Assembly (NCBI RefSeq): GCF_900182705.1
Contig: NZ_FXTP01000002.1
Location: 248,001 to 312,000, forward strand
DNA length: 64,000 nucleotides
Direction of reading: 5' to 3'
Source: Gracilimonas mengyeensis
GTDB lineage: Bacteria > Bacteroidota > Rhodothermia > Balneolales > Balneolaceae
The first letter of the stretch is position 1. Every line of letters begins with the position of its first letter. The notes below the pieces were generated by a model. That model ran no database searches. It was not told the DNA's origin and worked only from the letters and a program-made list of their open reading frames with translations. Below are positions 18,468 to 26,955 of the stretch, in pieces. Position numbers and translations under genes: made by a program.

Positions 18468-18878
18468 TCATTCCTCTCCAACCGGCAGTAGCTGTACCTT
18501 ACTCTCAGTAGGATCGTACTGAATCATCATGTTCCTTCCTTCATCTTCGTCAAAGAATTTGATAGAAACCTCTTGATTGAACTCGATTTCATCAATCTCT
18601 GAGGGTTTTATCATCAGGGGTTCCAGTAGTTTTTGATCCAGGCCATACATGGTTTTGAGTTCTTCATTTAAGAAGTCCATGTATTCCAGCTTCAAACTTC
18701 CTTCACGTAGATAAGTTATGATGAGCGAGTAGGCTACCTGGCCGGCGTACTTAAAGCGCTCCTGTAATTGTGAATTAAGTTTACGGACATCTTGTTGTCT
18801 AGCATAGAAGTAAAACTTCAATGCTTTCTCAAACAAAATTTTGTCCCTTTCATTCAATATCTTTGTGGTTGTATCCAT
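18468..18878 (-). CDS. Conserved-looking hypothetical protein, 136 residues
   Basis: A mainly helical, charged protein without signal peptide or membrane helix. The first half is rich in K, R, Y and F (FEKALKFYFYARQQDVRKL), the second half is acidic with FFDEDEGRNMMIQYDP near the end. I do not recognise a family. It is transcribed away from the thioredoxin-fold gene; the 43-base gap must hold both leaders. Codon use resembles its neighbours, which supports a real gene. Confidence 0.65.
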   Translation of the reverse strand: MDTTTKILNERDKILFEKALKFYFYARQQDVRKLNSQLQERFKYAGQVAYSLIITYLREGSLKLEYMDFLNEELKTMYGLDQKLLEPLMIKPSEIDEIEFNQEVSIKFFDEDEGRNMMIQYDPTESKVQLLPVGEE

Positions 18879-18921
18879 GCATTGAAGTTAACATCTTAAA
18901 AAACAAAATATCAGGAGCATT

Positions 18922-19491
18922 ATGTCAGCAACACCTTCAACCATGTTGGAATTAGGTACTCAGGCCCCGGATTTCAAATTGCCCAGCGTAAATGGTGGCG
19001 AATTGTCGCTTAATTACGCAAGCCAAAGCAAGGGTTTTGTAGTGATGTTTATCTGCAATCATTGCCCCTATGTACTTCATATAGAAGACGAACTGGTAAA
19101 CGTAGCCAACGAATATATAGCTAAGGGAATAGGTTTTATAGCCATTAGTTCAAACGATGTGGAAAATTACCCTGAAGACAGTCCGGAAAAAATGGCTCAA
19201 AAAAATTATCCATTTCCATATTTATTTGATGAATCGCAGGAAGTAGCCAAAGATTATAACGCTGCTTGTACACCAGACATTTTTGTGTTTAACAAAGACA
19301 GGGAGTTGGTTTATCGCGGACAGTTTGACGACAGCCGGCCCAAAAACGATAAGCCGGTAACCGGCAAGGATCTCAGAACAGCGCTGGATGCTGTGCTGGA
19401 AGGGAAAACCATCCCCGAAGAAAAACAAATACCCAGCATAGGGTGCAACATTAAATGGAAACCCGGCAACGAACCGGATTATTTTGGCTGA
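18922..19491 (+). CDS. Thioredoxin-fold protein, AhpC/TSA redoxin family
   Basis: A 189-residue redoxin-type protein. APDFKLPSVNGGELSL opens the fold, and the active-site region is FICNHCPYV with a single catalytic-type Cys preceded by another Cys four residues upstream (C-N-H-C). ACTPDIFVFNKDRELVYRGQFDDSRP is typical of a family often annotated simply as thioredoxin family protein. A good AGGAGC ribosome site precedes ATG 18922. There is no signal peptide, so it is cytoplasmic. It ends two bases before pdxH, which suggests an operon. The electron partner is unknown. Confidence 0.88.
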   Translation: MSATPSTMLELGTQAPDFKLPSVNGGELSLNYASQSKGFVVMFICNHCPYVLHIEDELVNVANEYIAKGIGFIAISSNDVENYPEDSPEKMAQKNYPFPYLFDESQEVAKDYNAACTPDIFVFNKDRELVYRGQFDDSRPKNDKPVTGKDLRTALDAVLEGKTIPEEKQIPSIGCNIKWKPGNEPDYFG

Positions 19492-19493
19492 TT

Positions 19494-20138
19494 ATGACCA
19501 CTAAAAATCTGCAAGCACTGCGTCAGGAATATTCGAAGCATGCCCTGGATGAATCAGATGTCGACGCTAATCCCATTCATCAATTTGAATCATGGCTAAC
19601 CGAGGCGCTGGAGTCTCAAGTGCCAGAACCTAACGCCATGACCTTGGCCACCGTTGATGCTAAAAGCAAGCCGCATGCCCGCATCATGCTATTAAAAGGC
19701 GTGGATGAAAGGGGATTCATTTTTTACACCAATTACGGGAGTGACAAAGGCAGTGATTTGGAAAGTAATCCCAATGCAGCTCTTTGTTTCTTATGGCTGG
19801 AATTGGAACGCCAGGTGCGTGTAGAAGGACTAATCGAAAAGCTTCCTCGTGAAGAAAGTAAAGAATATTTTCATTCGCGGCCTCATGCCAGTCAGTTAGG
19901 CGCGCTGGCTTCTAATCAGAGTGAGGTGGTTGAAAACCGTGAATATCTTGAAAAGAAAATAGAAAGCTTAGAAGGTGAATACGCGGAAGGAGAAGTCCCC
20001 ATGCCAGATACATGGGGCGGGTATGTGCTCAAACCCACGGCTGTTGAATTCTGGCAGGGGCGCCGAAGTCGTTTGCATGACCGTGTAAAATATGAGCGGG
20101 CCGGAGATGATTGGATCATTAAGCGGCTGTCTCCGTGA
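19494..20138 (+). CDS. pdxH: Pyridoxamine 5'-phosphate oxidase
   Basis: FMN-dependent oxidation of pyridoxine or pyridoxamine 5'-phosphate to the cofactor pyridoxal 5'-phosphate. The 214 residues match the family length. Seen are AMTLATVDAKSKPHARIMLLKG (FMN site), GFIFYTNYGSDKG, CFLWLELERQVRVEG, the SRPHASQLGALAS signature and the C-terminal WQGRRSRLHDRVKYER motif. The ATG at 19494 lies two bases after the previous stop; an upstream start inside that gene is not required. Confidence 0.96.
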   Translation: MTTKNLQALRQEYSKHALDESDVDANPIHQFESWLTEALESQVPEPNAMTLATVDAKSKPHARIMLLKGVDERGFIFYTNYGSDKGSDLESNPNAALCFLWLELERQVRVEGLIEKLPREESKEYFHSRPHASQLGALASNQSEVVENREYLEKKIESLEGEYAEGEVPMPDTWGGYVLKPTAVEFWQGRRSRLHDRVKYERAGDDWIIKRLSP

Positions 20139-20222
20139 GCTATCCCTCATGATGGTGTGAATTGAAAAGGTATTTTATTACTTTTGTTTTATAGCAGATA
20201 AAACTGACTCAATTGTACCGAT

Positions 20223-20438
20223 ATGGAAAAAATAATTGTAGAAATAACGGATAAGAGGGCATACAAGATCCTTCGAGAACTTGAAGAGCTAAAGATTTTG
20301 AAGGTTGGTAAAAAAACTAAGGATAAGAAACAGAGACTCTCCAAAAAGTATGCCGGTATATTACCCTCAAAGCTTGCTGAAGATATGAGTAGAGATATAG
20401 AGAATAGTAGGAAAGAATGGGAGAATCGGGATTCTTAA
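20223..20438 (+). CDS. Putative antitoxin of a VapBC-like pair
   Basis: A 71-residue Lys-rich protein without clear homology that I can name. Its first 25 residues (KIIVEITDKRAYKILRELEE) resemble a short strand-helix DNA-binding unit, and the tail (SRDIENSRKEWENRDS) is of the type that wraps a PIN toxin. It overlaps the PIN gene by 22 bases. The pair is AT-rich compared with pdxH and trmB on either side, which suggests acquisition. A TACTTTTG box at 20179-20186 may be its promoter. Confidence 0.65.
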   Translation: MEKIIVEITDKRAYKILRELEELKILKVGKKTKDKKQRLSKKYAGILPSKLAEDMSRDIENSRKEWENRDS

Positions 20439-20809
20439 TAGATAGTAATGCAGTTATAGATTATTTGGGAAATAATCTTCCCAACTATGGGATGAACTTT
20501 ATGAATGAAGTAATCGATCAAATTCCCAATTTATCTGTAATTACCAAGATTGAGGTGCTAGGGTATAACGCTCCTCCGAAACACTATAGCATTTTATCTG
20601 AATTTATGAACGATTCAAATATTTTAGAGCTATCTGAAGAAGTTGTAAATCACTGTATAGAAATTAGAAAAACGTATTCTATTAAGTTACCAGATGCTAT
20701 TATTGCCGCTACAGCTTTGACACATGATTTAAGTTTGATTACAAGGAATATGCAGGATTTTGAAAAAATACCTGAGTTAAATATTCTGAATCCCCATTTG
20801 AATTTGTAA
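20417..20809 (+). CDS. PIN-domain toxin (VapC-like ribonuclease)
   Basis: A 130-residue PIN-domain protein. Acidic active-site candidates are Asp in FLIDSNAVIDYL, Glu in VITKIEVLGY, and Asp in KLPDAIIAATAL with a further Asp in LITRNMQDFEKIP. This pattern fits VapC-type Mg-dependent endoribonucleases. The gene begins inside the upstream antitoxin frame, as usual in type II toxin-antitoxin operons. Target RNA is unknown. All expected acidic residues are present, so it is probably active. Confidence 0.85.
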   Translation: MGESGFLIDSNAVIDYLGNNLPNYGMNFMNEVIDQIPNLSVITKIEVLGYNAPPKHYSILSEFMNDSNILELSEEVVNHCIEIRKTYSIKLPDAIIAATALTHDLSLITRNMQDFEKIPELNILNPHLNL

Positions 20810-20824
20810 GTATTGTTAGTTTAA

Positions 20825-21484
20825 ATGCCCAAGATAAAAAAAGAACGTATGGAAGAGCTGCCGAAGCTCAACAATACGTTGGTGTACACACAGTTTGATG
20901 AAGATAATCCTGCTCCAAAAGGAGAATGGAGCGAAAAGGTGTTTGATAATGAGAATCCAATTTTTCTCGAGTTGGCTTGCGGCAAAGGAGAGTATTCTAT
21001 TGGACTTGGAAAATTGCATCCTGAGAACAATTACATTGGTTTAGATATTAAAGGAAACCGATTGTGGAAAGGGGCCAAGAGAGCTTTAAAGCAGGAATTA
21101 GATAATGTTCGCTATTTTCGTTGCTTCATAGATCACCTTCCGCAGTTTTTTGGAAAAGAAGAAATAGCTGGTGCCTGGATTGTCTTTCCTGATCCCTACC
21201 TAAAGAAAGAACGAAAACGGCTTACCTCTCCTAAATTTCTCAAAACCTACCGAAAAGTGATGAAGCCGGATGCTGTACTCAACCTAAAAACCGACAGCAC
21301 CGAACTCTACGAATATACCAAAGAAGTAATACAGCAAGAAGGACTGGAGTTATTGGATGACGAGCCTAATGTGCACAAAAACCGTCCGGATGATCCCCGT
21401 TTATCCATCAAAACCTATTACGAGAAAATGCACCTCGAAAAGGGCAAAACCATCAAATTCCTTTCTTTTCGGTTGAATCCCTGA
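20825..21484 (+). CDS. trmB: tRNA (guanine-N7-)-methyltransferase
   Basis: Methylates N7 of G46 in the variable loop of tRNA using S-adenosylmethionine. The 219 residues include the SAM site FLELACGKGEYSIGL near residue 45, YIGLDIKGNRLWKGAKRAL near 67, and the catalytic-substrate motif VFPDPYLKKERKRLTSPKF near 120 (family: FPDPWPKKRH). KTDSTELYEY and IKTYYEKMHL complete the C-terminal part. It starts 15 bases after the PIN toxin gene. Confidence 0.93.
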   Translation: MPKIKKERMEELPKLNNTLVYTQFDEDNPAPKGEWSEKVFDNENPIFLELACGKGEYSIGLGKLHPENNYIGLDIKGNRLWKGAKRALKQELDNVRYFRCFIDHLPQFFGKEEIAGAWIVFPDPYLKKERKRLTSPKFLKTYRKVMKPDAVLNLKTDSTELYEYTKEVIQQEGLELLDDEPNVHKNRPDDPRLSIKTYYEKMHLEKGKTIKFLSFRLNP

Positions 21485-21600
21485 TATCTATTCCAGATTA
21501 CAAATTGAAGATTCCAGATTTCTGCATCTTCAGAGTATCGCTTGCCTATCAAATGCATAAAACACTATATCACCATATCAACTCATCACTATATCCCATC
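21485..21600. repeat. AT-rich degenerate repeat words downstream of trmB
   Basis: Contains ttacaaattgaagattccag (kin to 4590-4700) and tandem-like cactatatcaccatatcaac text that resembles 18440-18470 and 30280-30296. No gene and no clear terminator is seen. Confidence 0.4.
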
Positions 21601-21649
21601 TTGACTTTCCCATTTTAATGATTAAATTAGGAGCAGTTAACACTGTTAA
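21601..21649 (+). promoter_or_regulatory. Putative promoter and TetR operator for the TetR-fadE unit
   Basis: TTGACT at 21601-21606 and an AT-rich -10-like TTAAAT at 21622-21627 are followed by the perfect palindrome TTAACACTGTTAA within 21636-21649. Placement just after the expected transcription start and 15 bases before the TetR start codon fits autorepression. The assignment is inferred from position and symmetry. Confidence 0.5.
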
Positions 21650-21663
21650 CCTAATTATGAAGA

Positions 21664-22266
21664 ATGAGTGAAGTTGAAATTCCGCTGCGAGACAAAATCC
21701 TGGATATCAGCCGGGATTTGTTGTTTGAGGAAGGTTATAAAGCCCTGTCAATGCGGAAAATTGCACGAAAAGCCAATGTTACGGCTACTAGTATTTACTT
21801 GTATTTCGAGAATAAAGACCACCTGCTACATACATTGATTGAGGAATCGGTTGAGGAGTTGAGTGTTTTTATTGAGGAAAGGGCACTCCCCCAAAAAGAG
21901 CCTCTGGCTCGCTTTGAAGCTATCATTGATGGTTATGTGGACTTTGCCGTACACTTTCCTGAAAAATATGAAGTAATCTACATGGTGCGTCCCGATGCGA
22001 TGGCGCGGTATCCCAAAGAAAAATTTCGCAAAGCACGGCGTTGCTATGAACTGTTGGTAGAAACCATTCAGGATGGTATCAGCCATGGAGTGATGGACGT
22101 CGATAAACCAGTAACGGCGGCCTATTCAATATGGGCACAATTACACGGCATCGTATCGGTTGTACACAACAAGCGCCTGGATAGTCGCGTCGACAGCGAA
22201 CAATTCATTCAGGATTCAGTTGAACATGTTATACAAGGTTTCTTAACGCGTGCCAGTGTTACATAA
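21664..22266 (+). CDS. TetR/AcrR-family regulator, probably of fatty-acid oxidation
   Basis: A 200-residue repressor with an N-terminal helix-turn-helix (ILDISRDLLFEEGYKALSMRKIARKANVTATSIYLYFENKDHLL) and a ligand-binding helical domain (TetR_C type, with FAVHFPEKYEVIYMV). It is followed after 24 bases by the acyl-CoA dehydrogenase gene, and a palindrome upstream is a likely operator. By analogy with TetR-type regulators of fad genes, an acyl-CoA may be the inducer; this is inference. It is cytoplasmic. Confidence 0.9.
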   Translation: MSEVEIPLRDKILDISRDLLFEEGYKALSMRKIARKANVTATSIYLYFENKDHLLHTLIEESVEELSVFIEERALPQKEPLARFEAIIDGYVDFAVHFPEKYEVIYMVRPDAMARYPKEKFRKARRCYELLVETIQDGISHGVMDVDKPVTAAYSIWAQLHGIVSVVHNKRLDSRVDSEQFIQDSVEHVIQGFLTRASVT

Positions 22267-22290
22267 CTCTTTACCCTAACGGAGATTATT

Positions 22291-24783
22291 ATGGAGACAA
22301 TAATGGAATATCTTGGATTTTTTAGTGATATCCCGCTCTGGGCTTCTATTGGCTCAGCGGTAGTTTTAATGTTGATACTTGGCTACACCGGTGCACCACT
22401 TTGGCTCTGGGCCATTGCAGGTTATGCGGGTTTGGTTGGTTTAAATGCCCCTGGTTGGCTGTTTATAGCATATACTGTATTGGTGGTGGTATTTAATATA
22501 AAACCCATTCGTCGTGCAGTGGTTAGTAGCCCAATCATGAAGCTGCTGGATGCTATAAACTTTCTCCCCAAAATTTCTGAAACCGAGCAAACCGCCATCG
22601 AAGCCGGGAATGTATGGGTGGAAGGAGAACTGTTTTCTGGTCATCCGGATATGAAGCGCATCCTCAACGAATCTTATCCTGAGTTGAATGAGGAAGAACA
22701 AGCTTTTTTAGATGGTCCCGTGGAAGCGCTTTGCAACATGGTAACTGACTGGGATGTGATGGTACGCAAAGGCTTCACCGACGAGGTGTGGGAGTTTATG
22801 CGGGATAAAAAATTCTTTGGGTTGATCATCCCGAAAAAATATGGCGGACTTGAATTTTCCGCCACGGCACACAGCGCGATTGTGGCTAAACTGGCCTCCC
22901 GTTGTGGTCCGTTGGCCACTACGGTGATGGTGCCCAATTCTCTGGGACCGGCTGAACTTTTGCTCCACTATGGGACGGACGAACAAAAAGACCATTATTT
23001 ACCAAAATTGGCCACCGGGGAAGAAATGCCCTGTTTCGGTCTCACAGAACCTAATGCCGGTTCAGATGCAGGTAGCATGCGTTCAGAAGGCGTGGTGTTT
23101 AAAGGAGGTGACGGGGAGCTATATCTCCGCCTGAATTTTGAGAAACGATACATCACCCTTGCGGCTATTTCTACGGTGATAGGGTTGGCTTTCAATCTAA
23201 AAGATCCCGAGCACCTGATTGGGGAAGAAGAAAACCGGGGCATTACCTGTGCATTGATTCCTTCTGAAACCGAAGGCGTAGAGCTGGGCCGCCGCCATGA
23301 TCCGCTTGGAATTCCATTTTACAATTGCCCGATTAACGGGAAAGATGTAGTGGTTCCGCTGGATGCTATCATAGGCGGAAAAGATGGGGCCGGAAACGGA
23401 TGGCGCATGTTGATGGAATCGCTGGCTGTGGGACGTGGTATTTCTCTGCCGGCCCAAAGCGTGGGTGGAGCCAAAGTGGCAACACGGGCCATTGGCGCCT
23501 ACACGGCTATCCGCAAACAGTTCGGCTTGAATATCGGGAAGTTTGAAGGTATTGAAGAGCCTATGGCTCGTATCGGCGGCTACACCTACCTGATGGAGGC
23601 CGCCCGGCGCTATACCACGGGCGGATTAGACAGCGGTCAAAAACCGGCTGTGGTGACCGCTATCGCCAAATATAACTTCACCGAGCTGGGCCGCGAAATT
23701 GTAAATGATGCGATGGATGTTGTTGGCGGGGCAGGTATTTCCCGCGGTCCGCGAAATATTTTTTCAAGCAGCTATACCGCCATGCCCATCGCTATAACGG
23801 TGGAGGGTGCTAATATCCTTACAAGAACATTGATGATATTTGGGCAGGGAGCTATACGCTGTCATCCCTATGCATACAATGAAATTGATGCCCTGATGAA
23901 CAAGGACGCAAAGAAGTTTGATGATAACTTCTGGAGTCACATCGGGCATATCATCAACAACAAAGTACGTGCTTTTCTATTGAGTATTACCCGTGGAAGG
24001 CTGGCAAGCTCCCCGGTCAGTGGTCCGGCTGCCAAGTATTTTCGGAAACTGGCCTGGGCTTCGGCTTCTTTTGCATTCTTCACAGATATCGCGCTGGGCT
24101 CTTATGGTGGTGCGCTCAAAATGAAGGAAAAGATAGCCGGACGTTATGCCGATGTACTTAGTCATTTATACCTGGCTTCCAGTACACTAAAACGCTTTGA
24201 AGCGGAAGGTCGCCGGGAAGCTGATCGTCCCTATTTTGAGTGGGCGATGGAGTATAATTTCTGGAGAATACAGCAGGCCTTTGAAGGCATCTTGCGGGAA
24301 ATCAAAGTGCCCGGCCTTTCCTGGGCTTTCCGCCTGGCAGGTCTTTGGGGAAGATTGAATCCTATTGGTACCTACCCATCCGACAAGCTTGGACATAAAG
24401 TAGCACAGGCCATGCAAACCCGCGGCGAAGATCGCGATCATATCACGGCCGGTATGTTTCATCCTCAGGATAAAGAATCAGCTATTGGTCGCTACGAGCA
24501 TACGATGGAACTGGTTGAAAAGGCTTGGCCTGCATTTAAGAAGCTGTATAAAGCTATCAAAGCGAAAGAGCTGCCCAAAGAGCCTTACCTGGAAATCGCA
24601 GACCTGGCAGTAGAAAAAGGCATTCTCTCCAAAGAAGAGGGAGAGCTGGTGAAAGAAACAGAAGAAGCCCGCAACGATGCCATCCAGGTAGATGAATTTA
24701 CGCTGGAGGAGTATTTGCACGAAACGCCCAAGGCTCCTCTTGGTGATGGAAAGCGCAAAGCTCCCAAGGCTGCGTTAACCTAA
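22291..24783 (+). CDS. fadE: Acyl-CoA dehydrogenase, FadE type
   Basis: An FAD enzyme catalysing the first step of fatty-acid beta-oxidation, acyl-CoA to trans-2-enoyl-CoA. The 830 residues are close to E. coli FadE (814). Two N-terminal membrane segments (about 17-35 and 38-70) anchor it to the inner membrane. The acyl-CoA dehydrogenase core spans about 90-520, with FGLTEPNAGSDAGSM (FAD/substrate loop) near 249 and a catalytic-region segment ITVEGANILTRTLMIFGQGAIRCHP near 505. The rest matches the extra C-terminal domain of FadE (DUF1974). It is probably co-transcribed with the upstream TetR gene and ends in a strong terminator. Confidence 0.93.
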   Translation: METIMEYLGFFSDIPLWASIGSAVVLMLILGYTGAPLWLWAIAGYAGLVGLNAPGWLFIAYTVLVVVFNIKPIRRAVVSSPIMKLLDAINFLPKISETEQTAIEAGNVWVEGELFSGHPDMKRILNESYPELNEEEQAFLDGPVEALCNMVTDWDVMVRKGFTDEVWEFMRDKKFFGLIIPKKYGGLEFSATAHSAIVAKLASRCGPLATTVMVPNSLGPAELLLHYGTDEQKDHYLPKLATGEEMPCFGLTEPNAGSDAGSMRSEGVVFKGGDGELYLRLNFEKRYITLAAISTVIGLAFNLKDPEHLIGEEENRGITCALIPSETEGVELGRRHDPLGIPFYNCPINGKDVVVPLDAIIGGKDGAGNGWRMLMESLAVGRGISLPAQSVGGAKVATRAIGAYTAIRKQFGLNIGKFEGIEEPMARIGGYTYLMEAARRYTTGGLDSGQKPAVVTAIAKYNFTELGREIVNDAMDVVGGAGISRGPRNIFSSSYTAMPIAITVEGANILTRTLMIFGQGAIRCHPYAYNEIDALMNKDAKKFDDNFWSHIGHIINNKVRAFLLSITRGRLASSPVSGPAAKYFRKLAWASASFAFFTDIALGSYGGALKMKEKIAGRYADVLSHLYLASSTLKRFEAEGRREADRPYFEWAMEYNFWRIQQAFEGILREIKVPGLSWAFRLAGLWGRLNPIGTYPSDKLGHKVAQAMQTRGEDRDHITAGMFHPQDKESAIGRYEHTMELVEKAWPAFKKLYKAIKAKELPKEPYLEIADLAVEKGILSKEEGELVKETEEARNDAIQVDEFTLEEYLHETPKAPLGDGKRKAPKAALT

Positions 24784-24821
24784 GTCTGATGTAACATCAG
24801 GATTAGTTTGGTATATGTCCA

Positions 24822-24860
24822 AACCCCGTGAATGGATAGTTCACGGGGTTTTTTGTTTTT
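24822..24860 (+). terminator. Terminator after fadE
   Basis: AACCCCGTGAA and TTCACGGGGTT form an 11-bp perfect stem followed by TTTTGTTTTT. Confidence 0.92.
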
Positions 24861-25153
24861 GGGGTGATAAGAGGTCTGCTTTGTGATGGTTACTCGCACA
24901 ATCCAATCAAGAAAAACTCAAAGTTCTGTGTACTCTATGTCAATATTAGACTACCTACATATTTGATATTAGAACAAAACTCTAAATGAGTTCGATGAAA
25001 CTAACCGGTTTGGTTTATTCGTCTACAAAAACATCTTATGTAGAATATTATTCTTTTAATAACATAAAAAGTAATATTAAGGTCTGTAATATTTAAATTC
25101 ACAGCATATTTAGTTATAATAATTATAGCCTTTCAGATTTGGGTGGATACAAA
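24861..25153 (+). promoter_or_regulatory. AT-rich leader of the Lrp-lyase operon
   Basis: No gene is seen in these 290 bases. A perfect 13-bp palindrome TATAATAATTATA at 25115-25127 lies about 26 bases before the Lrp start and could be a promoter or an Lrp site. GGGTGGA at 25141-25147 may serve as ribosome site for ATG 25154. Confidence 0.4.
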
Positions 25154-25627
25154 ATGCTTGATAGAACCGATCGAAAAATAATTCAGTTGCTTCAAAAAGA
25201 AGGCCGTCTCTCTAACAAAGAGCTGGCAGAACGCATTGGTTTGACCACAACACCGACACTGGAACGTGTCCGCCGTTTAGAGAGGGAAGGCATCATTGAG
25301 GGCTACGGAGCGCGTGTAAATAAAGAAGCCATCGGCAGGGGGTTTGTAGCTATGGTGAGTGTAACCTTAAAAGTGCACCAGCTGAACCTGCTGGAAGAGT
25401 TTACTTCTGCTATTCAGGAAATCCCAGAAATACTGGCTTGCTACCATACTACCGGTGAGGGCGATTTTTTGCTGCATGTAGTAGCAAAAGATACCAAAGA
25501 CTACGAGCAACTGATGCGCAACAAGCTTACTACGCTGCCCGATGTTGAGCGCTTGCATACCAGCATTGTGCTAAACACCATTAAAGAACAATCTCCAATT
25601 CCCGTTTATCATGAAGACGAAAACTAA
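25154..25627 (+). CDS. Lrp/AsnC-family transcriptional regulator
   Basis: A 157-residue regulator with an N-terminal winged helix-turn-helix (LDRTDRKIIQLLQKEGRLSN..LAERIGLTTTPTLERVRRLEREGII) and a C-terminal RAM ligand domain (VAMVSVTLKVH.., CYHTTGEGDFLLHVVAKDTKDYE). The ATG at 25154 is preferred to a TTG five codons upstream. It overlaps the following PLP-enzyme gene by 17 bases, so they are translated together. In Pseudomonas the Lrp-type MdeR activates the methionine gamma-lyase gene mdeA; the same logic is likely here. Confidence 0.93.
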   Translation: MLDRTDRKIIQLLQKEGRLSNKELAERIGLTTTPTLERVRRLEREGIIEGYGARVNKEAIGRGFVAMVSVTLKVHQLNLLEEFTSAIQEIPEILACYHTTGEGDFLLHVVAKDTKDYEQLMRNKLTTLPDVERLHTSIVLNTIKEQSPIPVYHEDEN

Positions 25628-26825
25628 ACCTACCTTCGCATCAGCCGCCATTCACGGCGGAAAAGGAAAACCGGATCAGTATGGAGCTCATACTTCGCCG
25701 ATTTACCAGACCTCCACCTTTGTGTTTAAGGATGTAGAGTCTGGAGCCAAGGCTTTTCAACATGAAGAGGGCGGGGCGAGTCATATTTATTCACGCATCG
25801 GGAATCCAACGGTGGAAGAGTTGGAACGGGCAATTTGTGCATTAGAAACCTATTACGTAGATGAACCGGAGGCATATACCGGCATGGCTTTTGGTAGCGG
25901 GATGGCCGCTATTTCTACAGGCATCATCAGCTTAGCCAAAGAAGGACATATCATTGCCCAAAATGATTTGTATGGATGTACCTCGCAATTTTTAAAGGAA
26001 GAAGCTCCGGGTATGGGCATGTCGGTTTCTTTTGTGGATACATCGGATGTTTTCTTGGTGGAGCTGGAGCTAAAAAAGCATCCAGAAACCAAGTTAATTT
26101 ATTTGGAAAGCGTGGCCAATCCTACCCTGAAAATATCAGATATCCGCGCTATTGCACAGCTGGCTGAAAACCACGGCGCTTTGCTAATGGTGGATAACAC
26201 TTTTGCTACGCCCTATCACATCCAGCCGTTGGAGCTGGGTGCCCATGTGGTGGTACACTCTACTACCAAGTATTTGGGTGGACACGGAAGTATCGTGGGT
26301 GGAGCATTGGTTGCCAGGAAGGAGTTATTGGAAGAAAAGGGGACATTTCTATATCGCAAGAACCTCGGGGGCATTGCCGGGCCTATGGATGCATGGCTGA
26401 CTACCAATGGGATTAAAACCCTGCCGTTGCGTATGAAACAGCATAACGAAAATGCTATGGAAATTGCCCGTTGGCTTGAAAATCATCCTAAAGTAGATCA
26501 TGTATTTTATCCGGGACTGGATTCTCATCCGCAGCATAAATTGGCTTCATCCGTAATGCGCAATGGGTTTGGAGGGATGATTTCTTTTGAGCTCACCGGT
26601 GGGTATCAGGCCGGGGTATCACTGATGAATAAAGTAGAGTTGTGCACCCTGGCAGTAAGTCTTGGCTCGGTAGATACGCTGATTCAGCATCCTGCATCCA
26701 TGACGCATGCCGTTGTGGATGAGGAAATCAAAAAAGCAGCGGGAATTACAGAAGGACTTGTTCGCCTGTCAGTAGGTATTGAAGGGGTAGAAGACATCAT
26801 CACCGATCTGGAACAGGCATTGTAG
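25611..26825 (+). CDS. PLP-dependent Cys/Met metabolism enzyme, probably methionine gamma-lyase
   Basis: A 404-residue member of the Cys/Met metabolism PLP family. SHIYSRIGNPTVEELE is typical, the PLP Lys lies in STTKYLGGHG near residue 220, and ESVANPTLKISD with MVDNTFATPY precede it. The C-terminal SLGSVDTLIQHPASMTH and VRLSVGIEGVEDI are intact. Family members include cystathionine gamma-synthase, cystathionine gamma-lyase and methionine gamma-lyase. The overlap with an Lrp gene favours methionine gamma-lyase (methionine to 2-oxobutyrate, methanethiol and ammonia), but sequence alone does not settle it. Confidence 0.85.
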   Translation: MKTKTKPTFASAAIHGGKGKPDQYGAHTSPIYQTSTFVFKDVESGAKAFQHEEGGASHIYSRIGNPTVEELERAICALETYYVDEPEAYTGMAFGSGMAAISTGIISLAKEGHIIAQNDLYGCTSQFLKEEAPGMGMSVSFVDTSDVFLVELELKKHPETKLIYLESVANPTLKISDIRAIAQLAENHGALLMVDNTFATPYHIQPLELGAHVVVHSTTKYLGGHGSIVGGALVARKELLEEKGTFLYRKNLGGIAGPMDAWLTTNGIKTLPLRMKQHNENAMEIARWLENHPKVDHVFYPGLDSHPQHKLASSVMRNGFGGMISFELTGGYQAGVSLMNKVELCTLAVSLGSVDTLIQHPASMTHAVVDEEIKKAAGITEGLVRLSVGIEGVEDIITDLEQAL

Positions 26826-26955
26826 TTGAATTAACGGATAGTTCAAAAAGCTACATTTCTGACATACGGCTATCTCTGCACAGGCAGGGATCTCGTTGTT
26901 ACTGAAGAGTGAGCTGTAGATAGTTGGAAAATTTTTTACATCGAACAGATCTTAT

